64,000 nt of DNA, from positions 7,099,733-7,163,732 of the forward strand of contig CM035358.1 in assembly GCA_020137815.1 (NCBI GenBank). Direction: 5' to 3'. The notes under the pieces were generated by a model that was not told the DNA's origin, did no database searches, and saw nothing but the letters and a program-made list of their open reading frames with translations. Below are positions 43,853 to 53,478 of the stretch, in pieces. The first letter of the stretch is position 1; each line of letters opens with the position of its first letter. This stretch comes from Hormiphora californensis (taxonomy: Eukaryota; Ctenophora; Tentaculata; Cydippida; Pleurobrachiidae). A program made the translations under genes and the position numbers.

Positions 43853-43985
43853 GGTTACCAACTAGTTTTTGTGTAACCATGGTTACCAACTAGTTTTTGT
43901 GTAAATCCCCCTTCTCCCGGCAGATGACAAATCAAGAAACACAAATCTTTCAGAATGTAATAAAAACAATGAAAACACCAATAAG

Positions 43986-44309
43986 TTAGTCAAAGAGTGA
44001 GAATCCCATATCATCATCTGACTCCTCTTCCTCGCTTTCCTCCTTCTTGGCCTCCTCAACAGGGGCAGCATCACCACCAGCGGCGGGGGCAGCTGACACG
44101 GCACCGGCAGCAGGGGCCGATCCGATGGCACTCAGGAGCGCACCAACATCCTGTCCAGCGAGGCACTTGGCGAAGAGGGTTGGCCAGATCACCTCGATAT
44201 CAACCTTGGCTGCCTTGCACAGGGCTGTGATCTTGTCAGCGGTGATAGGGATCTCATCGTCGTGGAGGATCAGGGCACTGTAGACACACGCGAGCTCGTT
44301 GGTGTTCAT
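43986..44309 (-). CDS. RPLP1: 60S acidic ribosomal protein P1
   Basis: A single 107-codon frame starts [20 protein letters not shown] and ends with the diagnostic acidic tail [11 protein letters not shown]. The middle is an Ala/Gly-rich hinge. P1 forms heterodimers with P2 on the ribosomal stalk and helps recruit elongation factors. The length is within the usual range for animal P1, and no coding intron is present. The 5' flank is a tandem array of CTAGCTAG-containing units; the stop is followed by a T-rich motif. Confidence 0.97.
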   Translation of the reverse strand: MNTNELACVYSALILHDDEIPITADKITALCKAAKVDIEVIWPTLFAKCLAGQDVGALLSAIGSAPAAGAVSAAPAAGGDAAPVEEAKKEESEEEESDDDMGFSLFD

Positions 44310-44319
44310 TTCAATGATC

Positions 44320-44720
44320 AGCAGAACCTTGAGACTAGCTAGATAGGAAGGGCTGGTTAGATTCGAGGTATAAGGGGGGGGGGGCTGGAGGGCATAACCT
44401 TGAGACTAGCTAGATAGGAAGAGGTGGGGGTTAGAGAGAGGGTGTGGGTTAGTAGAGACTAGCTAGATAGAGGATGTGTGGGTTATATTATAGATAGGGG
44501 GAACCTTGAGACTAGCTAGATAGGAAGAGGTGGGTTAGTAGAGACTAGCTAGATAGAGGATGTGTGGGTTAGTAGAGACTAGCTAGATAGGAAGAGGTGG
44601 GTTAGTAGAGACTAGCTAGATAGAGGTGTGGGGGTTAGATTCTAGATAGGGGGAACCTTGAGACTAGCTAGATAGGGCAGATCATGTGGGTTAGATATAG
44701 ATGGGGCAGATGGTGGTTCG
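44320..44720. repeat. tandem AGACTAGCTAGATAGG repeats upstream of RPLP1
   Basis: Eight or so units of variable length share GAGACTAGCTAGATAGG and GGTTAGTAGAG. The first unit is within the likely 5' UTR or first intron of RPLP1, so the array probably duplicates that leader. Confidence 0.85.
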
Positions 44721-45104
44721 AATAGGTAGGGGGGGGGGGACAGATGTGGGTTAGGATTTAGAATTGCAAAACAAGTGCTAGGACAAGGTTAGATCGACTG
44801 GGAAATTGAGGGATCTGGGGACAATGAATAAAACACGGATTATTTTTCAATAAATAAAAAATACCGAACCCCAAAAAAACACAGACATCCATCACACAAA
44901 CAAACTTGTCTTCACAGCATCCTCTTGGTCGATTTAGGCCGGGTGGAGTTCTGATTTTGGAATTACGTGAAGCTGATTCTTTAGATTTTTCAAAAATATT
45001 TCTCCCAAGAAGAGCGTAGAAGGTACGAGAGTGTCCAGTGAGATAGATAGTATCTTCTGAGATCCGATATCATTGGAGAGAGGGAGAGCTGAGACAGAGG
45101 GTGT
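44721..45104. other. intergenic, RPLP1 to RPL41
   Basis: No gene seen. A plus-strand AATAAAAC near 44826, and AATAAATAAAAAAT near 44849, read TTTTATT in the sense of the flanking RPL41. Confidence 0.5.
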
Positions 45105-45182
45105 CTACTTGGACCTGGCCCTCATCTTCTTCCTCTTTTTCTTCAGTCTCCTCATCCTCTTCTTCTTCCACTTGTCTCGCAT
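45105..45182 (-). CDS. RPL41: ribosomal protein L41 (eL41), copy 1
   Basis: A 25-residue frame, MRDKWKKKRMRRLKKKRKKM plus RARSK. It matches the 25-residue, Lys/Arg-rich eL41 peptide of eukaryotic large subunits in length and pattern. It is too short for ordinary ORF calls. The upstream DNA holds two copies of an 85-bp direct repeat (about 45205-45345). A second identical-protein copy lies at 47417. Confidence 0.95.
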   Translation of the reverse strand: MRDKWKKKRMRRLKKKRKKMRARSK

Positions 45183-45204
45183 AGTTTCACTACCTTTACA
45201 ATCA

Positions 45205-45345
45205 GGGTAATAAATTAAGTGGTGTTCTAGACGAGGGAAATAGAGGGTTGAAAAAGGGGCAGAGGTATTATCAGGCAGGGTAATAAATTAAGTGGGGTTC
45301 TAGACAAGGGAAATAGAGGGTTGAAAAAGGGGCAGAGGGGAAGTA
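45205..45345. repeat. 85-bp direct repeat upstream of RPL41
   Basis: AGGGTAATAAATTAAGTGG and GGAAATAGAGGGTTGAAAAA occur twice in tandem, in the promoter region of copy 1. Confidence 0.85.
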
Positions 45346-45525
45346 TACTGTGAAAAAAAGGGGGGGGGAGACTGAAGACAATGGGAGGAATAGGGAGGAT
45401 TGGGATTAGTAAAACGCTTCGAATACTGTTTAATAAAACACATTAACTCTCATAACACAACAATGTAATAATTTACCCGCTTTCACCAACATCAAAAGTC
45501 AATATCACCAGTCCTAGATCGGTGT

Positions 45526-46971
45526 TCACCTGTCCACTTCATCCTCAACACAGATGGGAACCAACACAATCCTGTTCCTGGCTTTCTTGTCCGACCACCA
45601 CCTTCCCCACTTATGCTCCTGGCCCACACCAGCCACAATTAACCCCCGACTAACCGCTAAACTGTTAACTGTTCCCACCATTGTTATCTCCTTGAGACAG
45701 GAGAGGGAGAGATAGTTCTCGGCACAAGCCCACACTTTGATCAGACCTCCACCACTACCACCACTAACAAAACACTCTGTATTCCTAAAGGCGGCAATTG
45801 AACACACCCAACTCCCTGGTCCATGAGCGTTACGATGTGAAGCAACTGGTTTCTTCTTCTTCAAATGCCAGACAGCTACAACGTTATCCTGGGACCCGGT
45901 AACAAAATGTTCCTCGTTTAGCATTGAGACACAGTCAATAACAGTGTTTTTGTGACCGTTAAACACTAACTGACTCTCCTCAGCCACTTTCCATAACCTC
46001 AAACTCCTGTCCCTCCCTCCCACACTAACAACCCTCTCCTGAAGGAAACTGTCCAATGACGTCACGTGATCCTGGTGCCCGTATAAACTCTCGATATACA
46101 CCATCTCATCACAATTCCACAGGTTGATAGTACGATCACGAGCCCCAGAGAACAAGAGATGGGAGTTAGTCCGGAACACAAGGGCAGTAATGACGTCACG
46201 ATGTTTGTGGAATGTTTTAATGGGTGTCATGGTAACAGCGTCCCAGACAATCACCTTTTTATCTTCACCACCACTAGCAAGCAGGGTGTTATCGGTTGAT
46301 GCTGCTATTGTAAATACTGCCTTCCCGCTAGGATGCCGTACTGTACAGACCTTCTTACCACCACTACCCTCCACTAAACTCCATTTGGTTATAGCGCCGT
46401 CTTTAGAGGATGAGTAGATGTGAGAGTCGGTTAGGGCAACACAAGTTGGAGAGAGACGGTGGCCACGTCGTAGTTGGGATCGGGATGTGTCGAGGATGCA
46501 CAGTCGTTTACGGATACGTTCTTCTAGACGACCTCGTTCTGCTAGCACGTCCTGTTGTAATCTGTGGAAGGGAGAGAGAGGGGTAAATAACTACTAATAA
46601 GTGAGGGGAAAAGAATAAAGATGGTTTATCAGATTGTAAATAGTCACATTTACCCCAAATTCCAACTATACAGGCGAGCCGAGAGGGGTACTAACTATTA
46701 TACACGGGGGGGGGGGGGGGGGGGGGGGGTATTTACTATTATACCTGTGTGCAATGATCTCCCTATTTGCCTCTGCATCATTCTCCTCCCGAACCTCCTG
46801 GTTTTCTAACTTGTTCAGATACTGTTTAGCAAGTCTCAATCTCTTTCCCGCTGCAGTTTCCTCAATCGATTCAGTCTCAGATACGGACTCGGCATCTGGG
46901 TTATCGCTGAATTCAACCTCGGAGTCGATGTCAGAGTCAGGGGCGACCTCGACTGCACCACGTTTAACCAT
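45526..46971 (-). CDS. RRP9: RRP9 / U3-55K WD-repeat protein
   Basis: Exons 46745-46971 and 45526-46561 join in phase 2 into 420 residues. RRP9 binds the U3 snoRNA in the nucleolar U3 snoRNP required for early 18S rRNA processing. An acidic N-terminal region (SDSDIDSEVEFSDNPD-like) is followed by KQYLNKLENQE and, across the intron, AHRLQQDVLAERGRL, typical of the family. About seven WD blades follow, such as SGARDRTINLWN, SVGGRDRSLRLWK and TGSQDNVVAVW. The C-terminal RNRIVLVPI motif is present. The intron contains a run of about 24 G. It lies between two RPL41 copies. Confidence 0.95.
46707..46729. repeat. poly-G run
   Basis: About 23 consecutive G on the plus strand inside the RRP9 intron; a likely length-variable or misassembled tract. 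Confidence 0.85.
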
Positions 46972-47025
46972 TTTACTTGCTATACAATGGGAGGAGGGGA
47001 TTAAGGTGATGTATTGTTAATGTAG

Positions 47026-47054
47026 AGAGAGAGAGAGAGTGGGAAGGAGGGAGG

Positions 47055-47123
<69 letters not shown>

Positions 47124-47195
47124 TGGGAGGGAGGGAGAGATAGAGAGAGAGAGTGAGGGAGAGAGAGAGAGAGAGAAAGAGAGAAAACGAGAGAT
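47026..47195. repeat. (GA)n microsatellite
   Basis: GA repeats with GGGAGGGAGG interruptions between RRP9 and the second RPL41. Confidence 0.9.
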
Positions 47196-47416
47196 ATGGC
47201 ATACTAGAGAGAAAGAAAGTGAAAACAAGTCATATCTTTTTGATTTTCAAATACTCTACAAATCGTTAAAAGAATCCCACAAAGTATGTATCTTCTTCTT
47301 CTTCTACCCCAAAAAGGTGATGTCTGTTGTTGCTGAGCTACTTAGGATGTTACTATATATCAGATGTGTTGAAGGGAGGAGGGGTATTCTGGATATGAGA
47401 GAGGGAGATGATCACT

Positions 47417-47494
47417 CTACTTGGACCTGGCCCTCATCTTCTTCCTCTTTTTCTTCAGCCTCCTCATCCTCTTCTTCTTCCACTTGTCTCGCAT
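47417..47494 (-). CDS. RPL41: ribosomal protein L41 (eL41), copy 2
   Basis: It encodes the same 25 residues as copy 1 with one synonymous change. At least 15 bases upstream of the start are shared as well, so the copies arose by duplication. No AATAAAAC motif is obvious after this stop, unlike its neighbours. Whether both copies are expressed cannot be judged. Confidence 0.93.
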   Translation of the reverse strand: MRDKWKKKRMRRLKKKRKKMRARSK

Positions 47495-47638
47495 AGTTTC
47501 ACTACCTTCACAATTTAGTTGGATATTAGTGTGTTCAAAGTGAGGCATTTGGGATCGGGAGGGGAGACTGAAAGACTGAATAAAACAAAATTCAATTTCG
47601 ATAAAATAAAAATCATCGGATGGGTAAAACAGAGCAAG

Positions 47639-48372
47639 TTAGGCCTTCACGGCGTAGACACGCTGACTGAAGTGAGTGTCCACCTTCCTCTGTCGGAGTG
47701 TCCTGAGGGAGCTCTCGTTGGCAGTCAGGGCTCGTCGGATAGCTCGGGTCTTCTTGGGCCTCAGGTCAAGGGGCATGTACCTGAATAAGGGGGAGAGTTG
47801 TTAGAGATGTATAATTACAAATCTAGATCTAAAACTAAAACCTAGATCTTGAGACAGACCCCTAGATTAACACTACTGGGTTTCAGTCAGGGTGTGGCAC
47901 ACAAATGTAATACAGACACACAGCATTGACAGTGAAATACTAACTTCTTGGTCTTATAGAACTTCCTCAGATTTTCCCTCTGGTTGGCTCGCAGAACGGT
48001 TCGGCATCGGGCAATGCTCTTCCTGACATCCTTAATCTTGGACAGTTTGTTGGTGGCACCACCAGTCACCTTCTGGACCTGCCGGGGAAATGGAATGGGT
48101 TAACAAAAACCAATCTTAGTTGGAATAACATTTTGATTATTATGTTCAAGGTGATAAAAAAACAAGAGAGATCAAAACAAGAGAGATCAACAGGGATTTT
48201 AATGAAATCTGGGTACTCCTTGGAGGGTTATTTAACTTTACAACAGCAATATCAAGTATTTACCATGTATCTGTACCTGAAGATTGGATAGCTCAGTTTT
48301 CTGTTCCTCGAGCTGCTTCAGGAGCTCTTCCTTTGTCTTGCCTCGCAGAGCTGGAGCCTTAACTCGGACCAT
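47639..48372 (-). CDS. RPL35: 60S ribosomal protein L35 (uL29)
   Basis: Exons 48277-48372, 47945-48078 and 47639-47780 join into 123 residues, the usual animal length. It starts [20 protein letters not shown]; the middle has [20 protein letters not shown] and the C-terminus [16 protein letters not shown], ending VYAVKA. uL29 lies near the polypeptide exit tunnel and contacts signal recognition particle. Exon 2 must end in AA before GTTAGT to restore the codon. A 60-bp hairpin lies 24 bases upstream of the start. Confidence 0.96.
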
Positions 48373-48395
48373 GGCTAGATAGAGATAGTGGGTGA

Positions 48396-48455
48396 CCCGG
48401 GTGTATTAACAACTGAGAGAATGTTAACATCTTTCTCAGTTGTAATACACCCGGG
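48396..48455. repeat. hairpin upstream of RPL35
   Basis: CCCGGGTGTATTAACAACTG pairs with CAGTTGTAATACACCCGGG around a short loop. It lies in the promoter or leader of RPL35 and may be a very small MITE. Confidence 0.75.
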
Positions 48456-48619
48456 CTGCAAAGACGTGGTTAGTTTGTCGATACCCCTGTGTAACTTAAG
48501 TTTCTACGTCACTTGATAAATGATAGTATCAAAGATCAAGGACAGAAGATATTACACAGGGAGCCCAATAAAACGAAGTTTGTTTCCGATAAGTTAAAAA
48601 TTTCAAGATGGTAAGAAGT

Positions 48620-48938
48620 CTAGTTCAGCTCTTTGACAGTCAGGCCAGGGGGCAGGGATTGTTTCAGTTTGTCGGCCTTCTCGGGATCAGTCACGACGAG
48701 GGTGTAGAGGTACTTGCTGCATCGGACCTGCGGAAGAAGAGGATTTGAGCCTTAGGTTTAACGAATAATCAGGATCATAGAGCACACTGGGTCGAATAGA
48801 TGAATACTTTTGTTTGATTTATAAGTTACGAACCTTGAACTTGACCTTGTCCTTAGACTTGATAATTTTCACAGACTTGGCATCGGTTTTCCTGGCCTTG
48901 TGGAGGAAGTCCCTGATCTCGAGAATCTGTCGAGGCAT
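48620..48938 (-). CDS. RPL38: 60S ribosomal protein L38 (eL38)
   Basis: Exons 48834-48938 and 48620-48727 join in phase 0 into 70 residues, the family's normal length. It reads [20 protein letters not shown], then VKFK across the intron to [14 protein letters not shown], and ends [12 protein letters not shown]. eL38 is a large-subunit protein. It closes the minus-strand ribosomal block. Confidence 0.97.
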
Positions 48939-49023
48939 GATGCGCTATCGAAATTGTGTGGTTTAGAGACTTTTTGAGATGCTTACGTGCAATTTCTCTG
49001 TAGTAAACTTGCCGAAGTGTATG

Positions 49024-49476
49024 GCGGTGCATGAGTGCACGATGAATTTTTTAACAAAAAAAGAAAAAATGAAAAAGAAAATAAAGAAAAATTGAAAAAA
49101 AGTGGAAAAATAAAAATAAAATAGGGATCCCTAAAAAAGTTCAGTATTTACACAGCGTTTACACAGTCTTTACACAGTCTTTACACCCAGAGCGCCCGCG
49201 CCGCTCTGGGTGTAATGACTGCGTCTTTTGCACTCGATTTGCAGCGTTTTCGGAAACTTTTTTCGCCGCGGCACTCAATTTACTCAATTTTGCAGCACAC
49301 AATCCAATATTTTCTTAGAAAAAGCCGCAAAACGCAGCACGCGCCGCTCTGGGTGTAATGACTGTGTAAAGACTGTGTAAACGCTGTGTAAATACTGAAC
49401 TTTTTTAGGGATCCCTATTGAAAAAAAAAGAAAAAAAAATTTGTTTTTTGAAATTTCGCGTGCACTCATGCACCGC
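49024..49476. mobile_element. MITE with GCGGTGCATGAGTGCACG ends
   Basis: The outer inverted ends (GCGGTGCATGAGTGCACG and its inverse) enclose A-rich flanks and an inner palindrome (49121-49419) with AGGGATCCCT and TTTACACAGTCTTTACAC arms of about 80 bp. No coding content. It lies just upstream of RPL38. Confidence 0.8.
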
Positions 49477-49849
49477 GTAAACCGTAAATCGGCTCAAAAG
49501 TGCACGCGCGTTACATGTCGCGGCGAAATATTACAAAATAAGCTGCTTTTTTGCGGCGCGCAATTTTATTCTCATTTTGGCCAAAATTCCAAGCAAATTT
49601 GGTTGGAATTTTTTACTTTTTTACCAAATTTCTGCGTTGGAGTTGTCTTTAACCAAACTTCAACCCCAACATCTGGTCGAACCCAACGTGTATGAGACTC
49701 ATTTTGATTAATTCTAGATATGGTTACCCCTTTCTCTCTTCAGCAGCTTCTCCTTGGCTGATGAAATGTGATACCAATCGGTAACGGGTAAACCACCTCA
49801 AGAGCCATCAAAAAGGAGACTTGAAGGATAAGGATTTAGCTACTATTTT

Positions 49850-49965
49850 CTTCCATAACACCCAATCTATGATCTACGCCTCCCTTCTCAGATACTGTGA
49901 GCGAAGTGATGCGGGAACTGTCAACTGGGAGTACAAGCACCAGTACTATTTGATATGGATGCTCT
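49850..49965 (+). repeat. duplicated exon-like block, copy 1
   Basis: It reads RYCERSDAGTVNWEYKHQYY after a CCTCCCTTCTCAG acceptor-like sequence and recurs at 50668-50780 with few changes. Copy 1 continues into a Pro/Arg-rich frame (AVRTPSPDIAVRT) broken by the MITE at 50123. Origin unknown. Confidence 0.5.
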
Positions 49966-50122
49966 GCCTAAAGAACGTCATTACTAAGCCAAAGGGGTCA
50001 ACAGATGTCAGAGTTCTTGTAAATCGACCAGCTGCCGTGAGGACCGCTGACGCTGCCGTGAGGACCCCTTCCCCGGACATTGCCGTGAGGACCGCTGCCG
50101 TGAGGACCCGGACGCTTCAAAG

Positions 50123-50430
50123 CAGGGGCGGCTCTCCCATGCGGACGATGCGGACGCGTCCGCATTTTTACTTTGGATCACAGAGAGAAAAAGAAAAAAT
50201 TCAAGGAAAAGGGTCAATTTTTCTCAAAATTTGATGTTTCAAATGAGATTTTTAGTGAAATCCGCGCGCCACACAGGTTTTTTTTGCCGTCGCAGTATTT
50301 TTTGATCGGCGCGCTACGTCAAAATAGCCAATGCGGACCATCCGCATTGGGTATTTCGACGGAACGCGCGAGTTAAAAATGTTTCGGCCGCATTTTGACC
50401 AGAGCAGCTGAGAGCCGCGCACCGCCCCTG
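50123..50430. mobile_element. hAT-type MITE with CTTCAAAG duplication
   Basis: The ends CAGGGGCGG and CCGCCCCTG are flanked by the 8-bp duplication CTTCAAAG (50115-50122, 50431-50438). These are classic hAT features. It inserted into an open, Pro/Arg-rich stretch and shifted its frame. Interior partly inverted; no transposase. Confidence 0.93.
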
Positions 50431-50667
50431 CTTCAAAGAGGAACCCTGCCGCTACCGAGAGGACACCTTCCCCCACTCCAATAGCCGCTGACAAGAGAAC
50501 CCCCGCCTACCACAACCGATAATTCAGCTGCTGAGATGTCCCCGCATCATGGTAAGTTAACAAACGAAAACCCCTCCCCCAGGCGCCATCAGTGATGGCC
50601 CATCACTCATGACGCATCAATCCCATGTGACATGCCATTGTTATCCACTATCTTTCCAACTTATTTT

Positions 50668-50780
50668 TTTCCATAAAATCCGATCTATGATCTACCCCTC
50701 CCTTCTCAGATACTGTGAGCGAAGTGATGCGGGAACTGTCAACTGGGAGTACAAGCATCAGTACCATTTGATATGGACCA
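50668..50780 (+). repeat. duplicated exon-like block, copy 2
   Basis: Second copy of the 49850 block in direct orientation. At its end an ATG (50774) opens MDQITQVITKCVDAAVTRAL, a candidate first exon of the following gene. Confidence 0.5.
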
Positions 50781-50880
50781 AATTACCCAAGTAATTACGA
50801 AGTGTGTGGATGCTGCGGTAACTAGGGCACTGGCTAATTACCAGTTAATGAACCCCCGACATCTACACCCGCTACAGAGG

Positions 50881-52277
50881 AAGAACGACCGAGAAGAAAA
50901 AGAAGGAAGCAGGAGGTGACACGTGCGCCTCTGCCTTTGAATGATTGTACCAATTTGCCTGATATCCCGAAGGAGAATCCACACTTCGAGGTAACATTTT
51001 ACATTCTAAACCCCTGATTTCCGAATTAATTGTTCTCATCTCAATTTCAAGAATATTACACGGGTCCTTACTGTGGCTGAGATCCCATAAAAATGTATAC
51101 TCGATGGTTCTCGATATCACACAGCACATTATGGCTTCACCTGTGAAAGTTAGCACCACAGCTAGGTCCCATTCCCATTTGAGAGAGACTAATTTGAACA
51201 TTCAACAGGTCAATAACAAAATGCTGGTGTGTAAGTTGTGTGTAAAGAACCCTACTGAGGCACTCAACATGAACTTCCCGCAAACTCGGTACGGAGATGA
51301 TGGGAAGCAGTCGGTGCTATGGACTAAGAAGATGTGCCGGCTTCTAGACAGGTCCTTTTCAACGCAAAACACAGTGTGTCTTACAGGTGTCTTACATGTT
51401 TTATATTTAATTGTATACAGACATACAGTATATCATTTTTGAACATTGCATAAAACAGAAAGCTAGTATGTGCGGTGTGAAAATGACCTTTGACTAAACT
51501 CCAGATTATTTCAGGCAGTTTGCGGGACAAGTGGAGGTCTTCATTATCAATGGGGAGGAGTGGGGAAACATGGGACATAACGATCATCTGCCACCGAAGG
51601 TGATTGATACCACGTTTCAAATTCAATCAAGAAAACTGGGGCAGTTCTTGAATGAAAATGATTTCACGGTAACGGCAGACAAGGGTACTTCCATGGGAAG
51701 GTAGTTCATTGTTAATTCATGGATAGACTAATTGTAGTTTCAGGTGTGCCCGGTAGCCGGTTTCCAAATGATGAGAAACTTCAAAGGTCAAACATAGTGA
51801 CCAAGTGATAATAATATTCTGAATATTCTGAATTCTCAGGAAGCGGCTGCTCATCGCTGTGCGGACCGGTAATTTGTCACGTTGGCCACCCCTATGTGGG
51901 GAAGAAAAGCGATGGCATTACACCGGGGAAGCTTGTGTACGATTCCATCTGTGCACTTGGTGTTACTCCGACCGGCTTCATGGAGCACTTCAAAGGAGTA
52001 TGCTATGATGGCCAGCTTGTGAAAATACATGTAGGTTTTTAATTACACTGCATACAATCCAGGGAATCACATACAAATGTCCAGGGGTTCACTCTCCCCT
52101 TTCCCAGGGAGACTGAACCACTTCAAATATCCAGGGGTTCAATATCCACTCTGTCTCCTCACCAACTTCCAGGGATTGTCGATAAGACCTCTCTCCTCTC
52201 AATTCCCCACTCCTCTATCTTACTAACTCCCCTCTCTTCAGATTATCACATGCTGGACCAGAGAAATGTATTGCTAA
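50881..52277 (+). CDS. uncharacterised multi-exon protein, weakly hAT-like
   Basis: Exons 50881-50990, 51209-51351, 51515-51684, 51840-52030 and 52242-52277 join in phase to about 216 residues. A start may lie at 50774. Seen: a basic segment (RPRRKRRKQEV), MLVCKLCVKNP, GKQSVLWTKKMCRLLDRQ, FLNENDFTVTADKGSG, then PYVGKKSDGITPGKLVYDSI and FKGVCYDGQ. The spacing of ADKG and the later CYDGQ resembles the D..G and G.xYDGA motifs of hAT transposases. The later catalytic region is absent. Intact phase at every intron suggests a spliced gene, perhaps a domesticated fragment. Family call is weak. Confidence 0.4.
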
Positions 52278-52740
52278 TTGTTGCTATACAGATGAGTTTA
52301 CTGAATATGAAGCGATCAGGCTCCTAAATTGATAGACTTCCCTGCCTCACACAGAGGTCATTTATATGATGATTGGTGATGAACGGAAACTGTGTGCCAA
52401 TGGACCATATTGTTAGTTCAGGTAAGAACAGTTGAATCTCCTGCTAAGGGTATAGGTAGGGTGGTTTATCGTCTCCTTTCAAAGGGGCGTACTCTCCCTT
52501 TCCCCGAAGAGACTGGACCCATTCAAAACGTCCGGAGGTTCACTCTCCCTCTGAAGTCTGAACTCTGAACCCCCACTAACTCCCGGGGATCGGTCATCGG
52601 GCACCCATGGGGCAGTATATTATAGTTTACACTGTCCAGCGAATCAATGTAGCGGGTGACCCGCTCAATATTAACCCGGGTTTATTGATTAGGGTAGCGA
52701 CTGACTTTTTGAAACGTTTGAAACGGTGGCTAATTTGAAA
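52278..52740. other. non-coding stretch
   Basis: Contains two related words, CCAGGGGTTCACTCTCCC-like, also seen near 52080-52140. No gene recognised. Confidence 0.4.
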
Positions 52741-53450
52741 CACCCTCTCCGGTGCTCCTTTCCTGGGTCACCCCTCCCTCTCCACACCAGCTCTCTCCGG
52801 TGTTCCTTTCCTGGGTCACCCCTCCCTCTCCACACCAGCTCTCTCCGGTGCTCCTCTCCTGGGTCACCCCTCCCTCTCCACACCAGTTCTCTCCGGTGTT
52901 CCTTTCCTGGGTCACCCCTCCCTCACCACACCAGCTCTCTCCGATGCTCCTCTCCTGGACCACCACTTCGATCCCTACACCTGAGACCGCAACCGAATAC
53001 CACACCTGAATACCACACCTGCTCTCTCCGGTGTCCCTTTCCTGGGTCACCCCTCCCTCACCACACCTGCTCTCTCCGGTGCTCCTCTCCTGGGTCACCC
53101 CTCCCTCTCCACACCAGCTCTCTCCGGTGTTCCTTTCCTGGGTCACCCCTACGTCTCCGGTGTTCCTCTCCTGGGTCACCCCTCCCTCTCCACACCTGCT
53201 CTCTCCGGTGCTCCTTTCCTGGGTCACCCCTCCCTCTCCACACCAGCTCTCTCCGGTGTTCCTTTCCTGGGTCACCCCTCCCTCTCCACACCAGCTCTCT
53301 CCGGTGCTCCTCTCCTGGGTCACCCCTCCCTCTCCACACCAGCTCTCTCCGGTGTTCCTTTCCTGGGTCACCCCTCCCTCACCACACCAGCTCTCTCCGA
53401 TGCTCCTCTCCTGGACCACCACTTCGATCCCTACACTTGAGACCGCAACC
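52741..53450. repeat. 45-bp tandem monomer array
   Basis: About sixteen monomers carry CTCTCCGGTGCTCCTTTCCT and GGGTCACCCCTCCCTC, with a partly duplicated longer block containing TGGACCACCACTTCGATCC at 52955 and 53405. All six-frame openness across it is a consequence of a multiple-of-three unit. It directly precedes the ATG at 53479 and may act as a 5' leader or promoter array of the retroelement. Confidence 0.9.
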
Positions 53451-53478
53451 GAATACTCTGCTCATTCTTCTTCTTCTC

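Noticed and set aside
43853..43861. NDC1 start at 43861
   Set aside because: That codon is TTG on the sense strand; the first ATG is at 43852, with another at 43777.
52726..53422. 230-aa minus-strand frame ERSTGESWCGEGGVTQ
   Set aside because: Shadow translation of the 45-bp monomer array.
52726..53478. Long N-terminal extension of the 418-aa ORF
   Set aside because: It begins at GTG and is wholly made of 45-bp monomers; the first ATG is at 53479.
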